Shown: piece by piece, positions 16,795 through 25,412 of the stretch
Position numbering within the stretch: position 1 is the stretch's first letter
Layout of the letters: each line of letters starts with the position of its first letter
Origin: Luteolibacter rhizosphaerae
Lineage (GTDB): Bacteria; Verrucomicrobiota; Verrucomicrobiia; Verrucomicrobiales; Akkermansiaceae
Direction: 5' to 3'
NCBI RefSeq assembly: GCF_025950095.1
Contig: NZ_JAPDDR010000013.1
Coordinates: 62,001-126,000, forward strand
Length of the DNA: 64,000 nt
The notes under the pieces: generated by a model
What the model saw: only the letters and a program-made list of their open reading frames with translations
Told to the model about the DNA's origin: nothing
The model's database searches: none
Made by a program: the position numbers and the translations under genes

Positions 16795-16814
16795 GGCGCG
16801 CGACGTTGCGCGCC
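16795..16814. other. GC-rich hairpin between two lipoprotein genes
   Basis: GGCGCGC / GCGCGCC arms around GACGTT, immediately after the stop of the 16817 gene as read on the minus strand. There is no T-tract on that strand, so it may be a Rho-dependent end or an RNA-stabilising hairpin. Confidence 0.35.
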
Positions 16815-16816
16815 TT

Positions 16817-17131
16817 TCAACGCAAATACTGCAGCACGATCTTCTTCCCCTCCGTCTCGCCGATGCGGCGTTGCTCCCATAGTTGGGTTTCGGCGGCACC
16901 GGACTCGCGGGCCTTTTTCTCCGCCTGCTTGAGGGCGTTCTCCGCGCGGCGCAGATCATCCTTCTGCTCCTCGGTGGCCAGCGCTTTTTCGGATTCCGCG
17001 GTCTTCACCACCACATCGCGGGCCGCACCGCGGACTCCTTTCAGAGCCGCCTCCGATTCCATCACCGCCTCCTTCTTGCTGCAGCCGGCGAGGGGGACAG
17101 CAATCAAAATGCTTAATGCAACGGATTTCAT
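16817..17131 (-). CDS. Lipoprotein with coiled-coil, unknown function
   Basis: 104 residues from ATG 17131, the start that opens a lipoprotein signal peptide MKSVALSILIAVPLAGC (lipobox PLAGC). The remainder is almost entirely charged helix (KTAESEKALATEEQKDDLRR, ALKQAEKKARESG) that should form a coiled coil in the periplasm. No family recognised; the size and composition recall small envelope-spanning lipoproteins but there is no Lpp signature. Confidence 0.65.
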   Translation of the reverse strand: MKSVALSILIAVPLAGCSKKEAVMESEAALKGVRGAARDVVVKTAESEKALATEEQKDDLRRAENALKQAEKKARESGAAETQLWEQRRIGETEGKKIVLQYLR

Positions 17132-17224
17132 AACAGCGTGCGACGGAGTGAACCGTCCGAACCTGCCGTTGTTGCTCAGTAACGAGTGCTTTTGAGGGGC
17201 TACTTGCAGTCCGCCTCCGTCTGG

Positions 17225-17260
17225 CAAAAAAGAAATCCCCACCGGCGAACCGATGGGGAT
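17225..17260 (-). terminator. Rho-independent terminator of DUF4394 gene
   Basis: Read on the minus strand: ATCCCCATCGG, loop TTCG, CCGGTGGGGAT, followed by TTTCTTTTTT. It lies 34 bases past the stop of the DUF4394 gene. One of the strongest terminators in the window. Confidence 0.92.
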
Positions 17261-17293
17261 CCATCACTCCCCTCCCCGGGAGTATAATCGGAA

Positions 17294-18151
17294 TTAAGCA
17301 CGTCGGCGTCGGCGCAGTAGGGCGATCCCGGCCAATGCGCTGAGAATTGCGGTCGAGGGTTCTGGAACTGCGATGCTGGCGAGGGGTGCACCTACGGTGC
17401 CGGGCAGATCGGTGAAGACGCCGTTCGAAAGATTCAAGGAGTAGAGATTGTTTTCCACGTTCACGAGCGCGAGGTTGCCTGCAGTGATGTCGAAGCCGAC
17501 ATTGCCAGTCAGCCCGAAGCCAATGCCCGAGCCGATGGCGGTCATCACACCGAAGGAACCCGCGGGACCTGCACCATTCGAGTGCGAGTAGAGGATGCCG
17601 TCCGAGCCGATGCTATACAAGGTGGTCGTGTGGGGCGCTCCCGCGTTACCAGGTGTATCGAAGGCATTGGTGTAAGCATTCGCGACGATGATAACGCCCG
17701 GTCCGGCTCCTGAATAGGTGCCATCAGTGACGATAGCGCCGGAAGTGCCGGCCGGCGAAGGACTCGTGATAAAATCCGGGACCAAGCGCAGGTTCCCGCC
17801 GTTGATGAGCGAGAGACGCATCCGGTCGGCTGCAGGATTAAAGTCGAAGTCCTGCACGCCCGTCAGAGAGGAAGCCGGTGTTACCAGCAGTGTGGCGTTG
17901 GCAGAATTCAGATCAATTCCGTAGGCAAGACCGGTGGAGGTGATCCCGTAGAGGGTTCCGTTCGCGGCATGGAAATCGATGTCCACAATCCCTGCCTGCG
18001 AGATTTGCCCCACATCCACCGCGGCGGAGGGATTGTCCGTGTCAATCCGATAGAGGTGGTTGTTCGTGCCTAGACCGTAGATGGTCATGGCTCCGGCGAG
18101 AGGTGCCGCGAAGAGAAGTGCGGCGGTGCTATAGAGGAAAGGGAGTGTCAT
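17294..18151 (-). CDS. DUF4394 protein with PEP-CTERM anchor
   Basis: 285 residues from ATG 18151, the start giving a clean signal peptide (MTLPFLYSTAALLFAAPLAG). The body is DUF4394: TIYGLGTNNHLYRIDTDNP, VDIDFHAANGTLYGIT, VQDFDFNPAADRMRLSLING and repeated TLYSIGSDG strands, as in a beta-propeller-like fold. The end is a PEP-CTERM tail, VPEPSTAILSALAGIALL plus RRRRRA. Function of DUF4394 is unknown; proteins of this type are surface-displayed through an exosortase. It has its own terminator. Confidence 0.9.
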   Translation of the reverse strand: MTLPFLYSTAALLFAAPLAGAMTIYGLGTNNHLYRIDTDNPSAAVDVGQISQAGIVDIDFHAANGTLYGITSTGLAYGIDLNSANATLLVTPASSLTGVQDFDFNPAADRMRLSLINGGNLRLVPDFITSPSPAGTSGAIVTDGTYSGAGPGVIIVANAYTNAFDTPGNAGAPHTTTLYSIGSDGILYSHSNGAGPAGSFGVMTAIGSGIGFGLTGNVGFDITAGNLALVNVENNLYSLNLSNGVFTDLPGTVGAPLASIAVPEPSTAILSALAGIALLRRRRRA

Positions 18152-18269
18152 AGGGAAGTCGGAGTGCAAGAGACTCCGCGACACTAGACAGCTTCCCCGA
18201 AGAGGGAATCCACAGGGGAAACGAAAACCGCATGGGGGTATGCAGTGAGGAGGCTACCGGCGGTGATTT

Positions 18270-18299
18270 CCTCCCGCGCGCTGTTGCGAACGCGGGAGG
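18270..18299 (-). terminator. Hairpin downstream of pgi
   Basis: CCTCCCGCG / CGCGGGAGG arms around a 12-nt loop, 18 bases after the pgi stop as read on the minus strand. It lacks a T-tract, so the assignment as terminator is tentative. Confidence 0.45.
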
Positions 18300-18316
18300 A
18301 GTAGGGGTCGTTCCGC

Positions 18317-19867
18317 TTACAGCGAGAAGCTATCCTCGGCAGGAGTCGCACCGAGCGAGATCTGCGCCTCGCCGTTCGCGGAAAGGTGGACCAGGCAGTG
18401 ATAGACGTCTTCCGCATCGGCATCGGTCTCGAAGGCGATCTGCTGCGCGGTCTTCGCCTCGGAGACGAGGCGGCTGCGCACCGCACCGAGCAGATCAAGG
18501 AAGACGGCTGCGGCCTTCTTGCCTGCTTCCACGCCGGGCTGGTGGTAGGCGTTGATGTTCACCAGCGAGGCGTAGAAGGATACTGTGCGCTCGAAGAGGG
18601 CGATCAGGACGCCGAGCTGATAGGGATCCACCTGCGGGATCGAGATTGTCACCGACTTGCGGCCGGAATCGTAGAGCGCCTTGCGGGTGCCGCGCAGGAA
18701 GCCCTGCAGGTAATCGGCGGAGCTGTTGCCCGGCTCGACTTCGATCGAGTCACCGTGCCGGCCCTTGCGGACCTCGATGAAGGTGGCGAAGAAGTTCGGC
18801 ACCCCGTCGCGGAGCTGCTGCACGTAGGCGTGCTGGTCGGTAGAGCCCTTGTTGCCGTAGACGGCGATGCCTTGGTTCACCTTGGCACCGTCGAGGTCGT
18901 GCTCCTTGCCCAGCGATTCCATCACGAGCTGCTGCAAGTACTTGGAGAATAGTACCAGCGAGTCCTTGTAGGGCAGCACCACCATGTCCTTCTCGCCCTT
19001 GCCGTTGCCGGAGGCGTACCATGCGAGCGCCAGGCGCATTGCGGCATTCTTGTCGCTGGGCTTGCGGGTTTCCGCATCCATGGCGGCGGCACCGGCGAGG
19101 AGTGAATCGATGTCGATGCCCTGCAGCGCGGCGGGGACGAGGCCCACCGTAGACATCACCGAGGTGCGGCCGCCCACCCAGTCTTCCATGGGGAAGCGGG
19201 CGACGAAGCCTTCCTTCAGCGCGAATTGATCGAGCTTGGAGCCCTCGCCGGTCACCGCCACGGCGTGCTTGCCGAAGTTCAGGCCCGCGGCGTCGTAGGC
19301 GGCCTTGGCCTCCACCATGCCGTTGCGGGTTTCCGGCGTGCCGCCGGACTTGGAGATCACCACCACCAGCGTGCTGGCCAGACCCTTCGCGCCGATGTCC
19401 GAGAGCACGCGGTCGATCCCGGCCGGATCGGTGTTGTCGAAGAAATGGATCGGCATGCGCGCGCCATGGCCGATGGCCTCCGCGACCAGCTGCGGGCCGA
19501 GGGCGGAGCCGCCGATGCCGATGAGCAGGATGCGCTGGAAGATGCCGCCTTCCGGGGGCTTGATCTGGCCGGTGTGGATCTTCTCCGCGAAGTGCTTCAG
19601 ATCCGCCAGCGGCTTGGTCACCGCATCGGCTAGCTCCTTGGAGGGCGCCAGCGCAGCATTGCGCAGCCAGTAGTGGCCCACCATGCGGCCTTCATCCGGG
19701 TTCGCGATCGCGCCGGACTCCAGCGCGGCGATGTCGGCGAAGGCTTTCTCCACCTTCGGCGCCATCTTCGAGAGGAAGGCCTCATCGAGGTCCATGAGTG
19801 AGGTGTCGAGCGAGAATCCGGACTGCGGGTAGCGGATCAGCGAGGCGGCGTAAGTGGACCAGGACAT
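18317..19867 (-). CDS. pgi: Glucose-6-phosphate isomerase
   Basis: 516 residues, normal for the bacterial enzyme that interconverts glucose-6-phosphate and fructose-6-phosphate in the cytoplasm. Recognised by [14 protein letters not shown], the sugar-phosphate loop [15 protein letters not shown], the GDRTS-equivalent [12 protein letters not shown], and the active-site [18 protein letters not shown] with glutamine and histidine in place. The lysine near the C-terminus lies in VEAGKKAAA. The start is ATG 19867; the leader contains repeated TGGCTAA units and no Shine-Dalgarno. It appears to be monocistronic. Confidence 0.97.
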   Translation of the reverse strand: MSWSTYAASLIRYPQSGFSLDTSLMDLDEAFLSKMAPKVEKAFADIAALESGAIANPDEGRMVGHYWLRNAALAPSKELADAVTKPLADLKHFAEKIHTGQIKPPEGGIFQRILLIGIGGSALGPQLVAEAIGHGARMPIHFFDNTDPAGIDRVLSDIGAKGLASTLVVVISKSGGTPETRNGMVEAKAAYDAAGLNFGKHAVAVTGEGSKLDQFALKEGFVARFPMEDWVGGRTSVMSTVGLVPAALQGIDIDSLLAGAAAMDAETRKPSDKNAAMRLALAWYASGNGKGEKDMVVLPYKDSLVLFSKYLQQLVMESLGKEHDLDGAKVNQGIAVYGNKGSTDQHAYVQQLRDGVPNFFATFIEVRKGRHGDSIEVEPGNSSADYLQGFLRGTRKALYDSGRKSVTISIPQVDPYQLGVLIALFERTVSFYASLVNINAYHQPGVEAGKKAAAVFLDLLGAVRSRLVSEAKTAQQIAFETDADAEDVYHCLVHLSANGEAQISLGATPAEDSFSL

Positions 19868-19870
19868 AGG

Positions 19871-19916
19871 ATGAAATGGCTAATGGCTAAGCACGAATTG
19901 GCTAAAGGGAAGGAGA
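19871..19916. repeat. Short heptad-like repeat in pgi leader
   Basis: ATGGCTAATGGCTAA at 19877 contains two adjacent ATGGCTA heptads. A further TTGGCTAA and an AGGCTAGG follow within 30 bases. It lies directly upstream of the pgi start and may be a simple-sequence array or a leader feature. Confidence 0.35.
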
Positions 19917-20034
19917 GGCTAGGTGTGACCCACAGGGTCGGCAAGCGGCGCGATTGTCACGGCGGACTCGCGCCGATGAAACCATTTCAATGCAAGGATG
20001 AATCCGGCCTGCTACCGGTATGATTCCGTCATCC

Positions 20035-20562
20035 TCAATCGTAAACGAGGATCGAATCGATCTTGTGATCGCCCAGTTTCGAGCGGCCTCCGAGGAAACC
20101 GAGCTCGATGAGAAATGTGACGCCCACGACATTCGCGCCGAGCTGATCGAGGAGTTCCAGCGCCGCTCCCGCGGTGCCGCCCGTCGCCAGAAGGTCATCG
20201 ACCAGCAGGACGCTTTCACCGGGGCTCACCGCATCCTGGTGGAGCTCGACCACGGATTCCCCGTATTCGAGCGAGTAGGCCACCTGGCAGGTTTTCCAAG
20301 GCAGCTTGCCCTTCTTCCGCACCGGCACGAAGCCCGCGGCCAGTCGGTCCGCCACCGCCGAGGCGAAGATGAAGCCGCGGGCATCGATGCCCACCACCTT
20401 GTCGATCTTCTGCCCCTCCGCGCTGGCGGCCAGCAGCGTGATTGCGTCCCGGAAGAGCGCCGCATCCCCGAGGATCGGGGTGATGTCCTTGAAGACGATC
20501 CCCGGCTTCGGGAAATCGACCACATCGCGGATGGCGGAGCGCAGGGAATCCGGGGAAGGCAT
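20035..20562 (-). CDS. apt: Adenine phosphoribosyltransferase
   Basis: 175 residues from ATG 20562 (MPSPDSLRSAIRDVVDFPKP), the usual APRT length. The PRPP-binding motif is VLLVDDLLATGGTAGAALEL, and the N-terminal signature IPDFPKPGI/FKDITP appears as VDFPKPGIVFKDITPILGD. It converts adenine and PRPP to AMP in purine salvage in the cytoplasm. It is followed by a 150-base gap to pgi, and a lipoprotein gene lies upstream on the same strand. Confidence 0.95.
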   Translation of the reverse strand: MPSPDSLRSAIRDVVDFPKPGIVFKDITPILGDAALFRDAITLLAASAEGQKIDKVVGIDARGFIFASAVADRLAAGFVPVRKKGKLPWKTCQVAYSLEYGESVVELHQDAVSPGESVLLVDDLLATGGTAGAALELLDQLGANVVGVTFLIELGFLGGRSKLGDHKIDSILVYD

Positions 20563-20647
20563 GGCAGAGTCGTTAGAGCAATGCAGACGACAGGCCAAGC
20601 CGGAATGGGAATGGCAGCGGATCGATACCTTCCCCGGGGACCCGGCT

Positions 20648-21148
20648 TTACTTCACGATCTTATGGCCGATCAGCTTGCCGCTCTTCTCCTCTACCAGCC
20701 ATACGGACTCGGAGCCTCGCTCCAGCATGCCTTTCACGCGGTATTCCCCGCCAGCCTTGGGGGTGAAGGAGATGTCTCCGGAAACATGGCGGGAGCCGCC
20801 GATCATGCTATCGACCAAGGCGGGGCCATCCGCCGCATAGACCGTGCTGCCCGTGAGGGTAAGGGTGACCGGCTGCGGCAGGATTCTCACTTCGGGCTCC
20901 TGCACCGCGAGCACCGGGCCTCCTCCGACCGGCGTGGCCACGGTACCCCGGCCATGGACCATCTTGCCGTTCACCTTGCTCACGGTGAAGCCCTCGCCCT
21001 TGAAGACATTCTTCTGCGCGGAGGTGCCGCGGACGATTGCGACCGGGCCGCTGTAGTCGGTCGGCAGATTGTGATACTGCACGCAACTGGAGAGGGTGGC
21101 GGCGGTGAAAGCGATGGAGCTGAATTGGAGGCAGCGGGAAATTTTCAT
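20648..21148 (-). CDS. Lipoprotein of unknown function (166 aa)
   Basis: Signal peptide with lipobox (MKISRCLQFSSIAFTAATLSSC), then a polar beta-rich domain containing VAIVRGTSAQKNVFKGEGFTV and an extended C-terminal sheet ending VEEKSGKLIGHKIVK. No family recognised. Divergent from tmk across a 133-base gap that must hold both promoters. Confidence 0.75.
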   Translation of the reverse strand: MKISRCLQFSSIAFTAATLSSCVQYHNLPTDYSGPVAIVRGTSAQKNVFKGEGFTVSKVNGKMVHGRGTVATPVGGGPVLAVQEPEVRILPQPVTLTLTGSTVYAADGPALVDSMIGGSRHVSGDISFTPKAGGEYRVKGMLERGSESVWLVEEKSGKLIGHKIVK

Positions 21149-21281
21149 GCGCGCGCTCTCTGCTCATCTCCGCGGCGACTGTCAATGTAAGGGTGTGGGA
21201 TGATATCCATGTAGGGCGAGGCACCCGCACATCCACCCTTGCCCTTCCCGGCATGGTTTGGGAGCGTGCCGCACCCTCCTG

Positions 21282-21884
21282 ATGAATCACAGCGGCCTCT
21301 TCATCGTCCTCGAAGGTATCGACGGCACCGGAAAATCGACCCAATCCGGCCTCCTTGCGGAGTGGTTCCGCTCGCAGGGCAGGGAAGTGGTGGCCAGCCG
21401 CGAGCCGACCGATGGCCCTTGGGGTGCCAAGATCCGCGCCACCGCCCTGAGCGGCCGCCTCTCCCCGGAGGAGGAACTCGATCTTTTCCTGAAGGACCGC
21501 CGCCAGCACGTTGAGGAACTCATCGCGCCCGCCTTGGCCGCGGGGAAGGTGGTCATCCTCGACCGCTATTATTTCTCGACCATGGCCTATCAGGGCTCGC
21601 GTGGTTTCGATCCCGCCGAGATCCGCCGTCAGAACGAGGCCTTCGCTCCGCGCCCGGACCTGCTCTTCATCCTCGATCTGGATGTGGACAGCGCCTTGGC
21701 ACGCATCGGCGGGCGCGGGGACACGGCGAACGAGTTCGAAAAGCGCGACTCGCTGGCGAAGTGCCGCGAGATCTTCATGGCCCTCAAAGAAGAACCCTTC
21801 GTCCATGTGGTGAGCACGGACGAAGGGCCTGAGAAGGTTCAAGCGGCGATCCGGGAGATCGCCGCGGCGCACGCACCGGCCTGA
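21282..21884 (+). CDS. tmk: Thymidylate kinase
   Basis: 200 residues from ATG 21282. P-loop FIVLEGIDGTGKSTQSG, DRY motif VVILDRYYFSTMAYQGSRG, and a LID-like GGRGDTANEFEKRD region. The enzyme phosphorylates dTMP to dTDP with ATP for DNA synthesis. Three to five arginines usually found in the TMPK LID (RxxR) are partly replaced by GGRGDTANEFEKR, a plausible type-II variant with the basic residue in the P-loop region not evident; activity still very likely. It converges with the pseudopilin gene 22 bases away. Confidence 0.93.
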   Translation: MNHSGLFIVLEGIDGTGKSTQSGLLAEWFRSQGREVVASREPTDGPWGAKIRATALSGRLSPEEELDLFLKDRRQHVEELIAPALAAGKVVILDRYYFSTMAYQGSRGFDPAEIRRQNEAFAPRPDLLFILDLDVDSALARIGGRGDTANEFEKRDSLAKCREIFMALKEEPFVHVVSTDEGPEKVQAAIREIAAAHAPA

Positions 21885-21906
21885 GCAGGCGGCGCGTGCC
21901 AGTGGA

Positions 21907-22548
21907 TTACTCGCGCTCCTGGCGCTCTTCCTCGGTCCAGAAATACTTGGAGTCGCCCTTGAAGGCGGTTTCCACATCCAAGGTTATGCCGGAGCCGTCG
22001 AGCATCACGCCCGCGGCCTTGCCGTTGTAGCGCTTCGGGTCAGGCAGGGCGTTCTGGTCGATCAGGCCCATGTTGCCGGACTTGGTGTCGGCCAGGACGA
22101 GGATCTCGGAGGGGTTCTTGAAGATCACCTTGCGCTTCGGGCCTTCGCCGCCGGAGTCTTCCTCGTTGCGGCCCACCACGCGGGCGTTCCAGCCGTAGGA
22201 GACGGTGGACTCGATCTTCTTCGCATCGAAGTCGCCATCGCCGGGGCTCTTGAAGATTTGCACTTGGGACTCGTCCTTCGGGTCCTTCACTAGCATGCCC
22301 CACCAGTAGAGATCCTGGGAGGAGTCGCGCCAGACCGGCAGGATACCGGCATTGTCCTGGGTGTAGCCTTCCACGCGCACGCCCAGATCGCGGGCCTTCT
22401 GGAGGCTGGCCGCGAGGCGGGATCTGCCGAGCGCGCTCTTCGCCAAGCCGAAGACGAGGCCGGCGAGCACCGCGACGATGACGATCGCCACCATCAGTTC
22501 CACCAGGGTGAAGCCCCCGGCACGTTTTGCGAATCCTGGTTTTTTCAT
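21907..22548 (-). CDS. Type II secretion / type IV pilus pseudopilin
   Basis: 213 residues from ATG 22548. Short basic leader MKKPGFAKRAGG, prepilin peptidase site between G12 and F13, then the N-methylated helix FTLVELMVAIVIVAVLAGLV. The C-terminal domain (about 170 residues) is soluble and contains YTQDNAGILPVWRDSSQDLY and KVIFKNPSEILVLADTKSGN. It is of the major-pseudopilin-like type common in Verrucomicrobia and Planctomycetes, which often lack nearby secretion genes, as here. Role in fibre assembly or secretion is inferred from family. Confidence 0.9.
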   Translation of the reverse strand: MKKPGFAKRAGGFTLVELMVAIVIVAVLAGLVFGLAKSALGRSRLAASLQKARDLGVRVEGYTQDNAGILPVWRDSSQDLYWWGMLVKDPKDESQVQIFKSPGDGDFDAKKIESTVSYGWNARVVGRNEEDSGGEGPKRKVIFKNPSEILVLADTKSGNMGLIDQNALPDPKRYNGKAAGVMLDGSGITLDVETAFKGDSKYFWTEEERQERE

Positions 22549-22681
22549 GTCGAGATCGGTTGAGGCCACCACGAATGACTGACCCTGCTCCAAAGGCAAC
22601 ACTTCCCGGCGGCGATTCAACCCGAAACCGGTGGACCGGGCCGAATATCGCGGGAAATGCCCCCGGCTGCCGCCTCCGATC

Positions 22682-23677
22682 TCAGCGATGGACCCGCACG
22701 CTCAGCGGCTCCCCGCCTTGCAGGCCGTCGAAGATTACCAGCACGTCGGAATGGCTTTCCTCGTCCTTCAGCACCAGCAGGGCCTCCGCCTTGCCACCGT
22801 TTTCAGGAAGTTTGCCGATCCGGCTGGCACTGTTGCTGCCCCCGCCGCTCCAGTGGAGCAGCTCGAAATGGGTGTCAGGCCCGGCGGCCATGGTTTCGGG
22901 GAACTTCTTGGAAGCCTCCGCGCTGGCGTTACCGGTCAGGATCAGGAACCCATCCCGCACCGCACTGATCTCGCGGATGCCGCGGCCCTTCGGGATCGAG
23001 ATCTCGTGGACCGTGAGCTCCCGGGGCTTGCCCGAGAAGATTTCGGCGGGGGAGGCCTCGATCACCAGGCCTTGTCCGTTCTGGTTCGGGGCGCGCAGGC
23101 CGAAGTAGAGCTTCCCGCCGGACCAGGCGAGTCCTTCGATGTTCAGGCCGTTCTGCTGCAGAGGCTGCTTCACGTGCGGCTCCAGCAGGGGAGTCTTCTC
23201 CAGCCAAGGTAGCAGGCTGGCGCGGCGGATCTCGTCCTTCCGCACCTTGCCATCCGCTCCCACCGGCACGCGGTAGATGGAGTGGCGGTCTTCCTGGAAG
23301 TCGCCCTTCTTCTTGCCCACCCCGTGGGAGCCCACCACGTAGTAGGCTTGGTCGTCCTTGGAGAAGGCCACGCCCTCGATATCCACCTCGCCGCCGCCAC
23401 CTTTCTGCACCGGCAGGGCGATCAGGCGGCGCGATTCGATCCGGCGCTTCTCGGTATCGATCTCGCCGGGCTGCACGTAGAAGGACTCATCGCTCCCCAC
23501 CAGCACCTGGGTGCCGTTCGAAGTGGCGATGCCGCTCAGGTCGAGTGCGTTGTCGAAGCCGGCCAGATGCCATTCATCGCCGAGGATCTCCATGCGCGAA
23601 TTGCCCCGGTCGGCAGCGCAGGATGGCAGGAGCAGCGCGAGGCCCAGCAGTGCGGTGAGGCGGGATGTGTGTCTCAT
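22682..23677 (-). CDS. DUF3616 lipoprotein
   Basis: 331 residues from ATG 23677, which opens a lipoprotein signal (MRHTSRLTALLGLALLLPSC). The DUF3616 domain is shown by FDNALDLSGIATSNGTQVLV, GEVDIEGVAFSKDDQAYYVV, LNIEGLAWSGGKLYFGLRAP and the terminal VLVIFDGLQGGE. It resembles a six-bladed propeller; biochemical function is unknown. The gene stands alone, with a hairpin terminator of the next gene lying about 70 bases before its start. Confidence 0.85.
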   Translation of the reverse strand: MRHTSRLTALLGLALLLPSCAADRGNSRMEILGDEWHLAGFDNALDLSGIATSNGTQVLVGSDESFYVQPGEIDTEKRRIESRRLIALPVQKGGGGEVDIEGVAFSKDDQAYYVVGSHGVGKKKGDFQEDRHSIYRVPVGADGKVRKDEIRRASLLPWLEKTPLLEPHVKQPLQQNGLNIEGLAWSGGKLYFGLRAPNQNGQGLVIEASPAEIFSGKPRELTVHEISIPKGRGIREISAVRDGFLILTGNASAEASKKFPETMAAGPDTHFELLHWSGGGSNSASRIGKLPENGGKAEALLVLKDEESHSDVLVIFDGLQGGEPLSVRVHR

Positions 23678-23746
23678 GATCGGAAATTGCGAACGAGACA
23701 GCATTAGCCCGCGAAGATGACGCCAGCATGACGCGCGGGCAGGAAA

Positions 23747-23773
23747 TGAAAAAGCTGCGCCGGAGCGCAGCTT
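23747..23773 (-). terminator. Rho-independent terminator of coiled-coil membrane gene
   Basis: Read on the minus strand: AAGCTGCGC, loop TCCG, GCGCAGCTT, then TTTC. It lies 43 bases after the stop of the 23817 gene. Confidence 0.75.
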
Positions 23774-23816
23774 CGATGGGGGCGGCCCGGGCCGCCGGAA
23801 TTGAGGATGCCCTTGC

Positions 23817-24872
23817 TTATTGGGCCGCGGGCGCGGTGCCACCGGCGGCTGCGGCTGCCTCCGCCGCCTTCTTTTCCGCGTGCTCCTTTTGCATGCGGGT
23901 CAGATCGTCGCGCAGGGTGTCGATCTCACGTTGGAGGGTGCGGATCGTCGTGTCCGCCTCGCGCCGTGCCTGATCCAAATCGCTGATCGAGCGGCTATTC
24001 TGCTCGGCCTTGGCCTGCATCTGGCGGAGTTCGATTTCCATCTGCGGGGCCTTGCTCAGATTCTTCCGCTTCTCCGCGGAGATATCGGCCTTCTTGCGGG
24101 CGATCGCGACCTTGTAGCGCTCCACGTTGTCCTTGGCCTGCTTCCATGCCTGCTCGGATGCTACCTTCTTGCCCTTCCATTCCTTGAGCGAGGCGATCTT
24201 CGCATCACAGCGTTCAGCGGTCTGGGCGTATTCCACGCTTTCGATGTGCATGTTCTCTGCTTTGTGCCGCTCGTCTTCGAACTCGTCCCGCTTCACGAGG
24301 TCGAACTGGAACTCGTCCTGCAGCTCGGCGGGGAGGTTCTCGAACTTGATGTTCTTCGGGCCGGAAGAGCAAAGGATGTCCATGCCGGCGTGGTCGATCT
24401 TGCGGATCACGGCGGCCTCGAAGGTGGTGCCGTCGGCCAGCTTCAGCGTGCCGAGCTCGCGGCCCTTGGCCTTGGCCCAGGTGCTGGCGCGGTACTCCGC
24501 CTTGTAGTCTTCCCATTCTTTGCCGGCGTTCTCGACGGCGGCTTGGGCGGCGCTTTGCTCGGCCGTCGCTTCCTCGATGCGCTTGGCGGCGGCTTCCACC
24601 TTGATCTTCAGATCGCTCAGTTGGCGCTCCTCATCCTTGCGCTGGGCGACGAGCTTCACCTCCTTCTTATAGGATTCGAGCTGGGTCTTCTTGCCGTCGA
24701 GCTCCAGCTCCAGATCGCGCACCACGGCCTCGATCTTCTTATGGTTCTCCATGTTGTTCGGATCGAACACCAGAGTGTAGAGGGTGCCGAAGGCGGCGAC
24801 AATGAACACGGCAATCGAGACACCAAAAATCCACGGCCCGCGGCCGCTCGTAGCAAGATCAGTAAAGCCCAT
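23817..24872 (-). CDS. Membrane-anchored coiled-coil protein, unknown function
   Basis: 351 residues. One transmembrane helix (about 13-36, GPWIFGVSIAVFIVAAFGTL) and then two long charged coiled-coil blocks (about 42-125 and 195-335) separated by a compact 50-residue globular piece (RELGTLKLADGTTFEAAVIR ... KNIKFENLPAEL). That central piece resembles the short beta-barrel-like segment seen in some verrucomicrobial proteins next to coiled coils. C-terminus is Ala-rich. No known family. The leader before the start is CTCCTTCATTAGCC and contains no Shine-Dalgarno; an inverted repeat lies 108 bases upstream. Confidence 0.75.
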   Translation of the reverse strand: MGFTDLATSGRGPWIFGVSIAVFIVAAFGTLYTLVFDPNNMENHKKIEAVVRDLELELDGKKTQLESYKKEVKLVAQRKDEERQLSDLKIKVEAAAKRIEEATAEQSAAQAAVENAGKEWEDYKAEYRASTWAKAKGRELGTLKLADGTTFEAAVIRKIDHAGMDILCSSGPKNIKFENLPAELQDEFQFDLVKRDEFEDERHKAENMHIESVEYAQTAERCDAKIASLKEWKGKKVASEQAWKQAKDNVERYKVAIARKKADISAEKRKNLSKAPQMEIELRQMQAKAEQNSRSISDLDQARREADTTIRTLQREIDTLRDDLTRMQKEHAEKKAAEAAAAAGGTAPAAQ

Positions 24873-24979
24873 GGCTAATGAAGGAGGAGTTGGGAGAGTT
24901 ACATCGAAAAGGCCGTCGCCTTCCCGCGCGGAAGTGGATCAGTTATCGTAACGGATCACAAGGCCGGACTATTCACGGC

Positions 24980-25011
24980 AAATGCGCTTTTCGATGCAAT
25001 TTTGCGCATTT
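24980..25011. promoter_or_regulatory. Inverted repeat upstream of coiled-coil gene
   Basis: AAATGCGC (24980-24987) and GCGCATTT (25004-25011) are perfect arms 16 bases apart in a locally AT-rich stretch. No T-tract follows on either strand. Candidate operator for the gene starting at 24872, or a weak end signal for cbpM. Confidence 0.35.
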
Positions 25012-25081
25012 ACGCGGAATTTACCACGTATCCCTCGCCCGTGTTCACGGGGCCTTCACCACTTTTTCACGCTCGGCTGGC

Positions 25082-25411
25082 TCAGAGCCGATCCCGTAAC
25101 ACCCTCAGCTCGTGCTCGGCGCTATCCAGCCGCTCGAGGAGCTCCATCACGAAGCGGATCGAGCGCAGGCTCATGCCTCTTTCCTCGCGCAGCACCGCGA
25201 TCTGCCGGAGTCGGTGGATCGCCCGGCTATCCAGATGATAGAGCTCGCCTTCCCGGACCAGGCTCACGACCTGCGCCCGGGCATACTCGAGAATCATTTC
25301 CGGGTGCATGTCGCAGAGTTCGGCTGCCCGCTCCAGGTCATGGAAGTCCTCCGTGTCCAGTGCCCGGGGTGCCGGCAGCCCGCGACCGATTTCCTGTGCA
25401 TGGGTAGTCAT
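25082..25411 (-). CDS. cbpM: CbpM-like modulator of the CbpA co-chaperone
   Basis: 109 residues with the MerR-like helix-turn-helix of CbpM: DLERAAELCDMHPEMILEYA, then LVREGELYHLDSRAIHRLRQ and a C-terminal helix RSIRFVMELLERLDSAEHEL. CbpM proteins bind the J domain of CbpA and block its stimulation of DnaK; they do not usually act as DNA-binding regulators. The start lies one base from the cbpA stop, so it is the second gene of a cbpA-cbpM operon. Confidence 0.85.
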   Translation of the reverse strand: MTTHAQEIGRGLPAPRALDTEDFHDLERAAELCDMHPEMILEYARAQVVSLVREGELYHLDSRAIHRLRQIAVLREERGMSLRSIRFVMELLERLDSAEHELRVLRDRL

Positions 25412-25412
25412 C

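Noticed and set aside
23820-24878. 352-residue plus-strand frame, Leu/Gly-rich
   Set aside because: Antisense to a coiled-coil gene with heptad periodicity; antisense of coiled coils yields Leu-rich frames by chance.
24878-25099. 73-residue plus-strand frame upstream of the coiled-coil gene
   Set aside because: No family and no leader; it covers the 24980-25011 inverted repeat and overlaps the end of cbpM.
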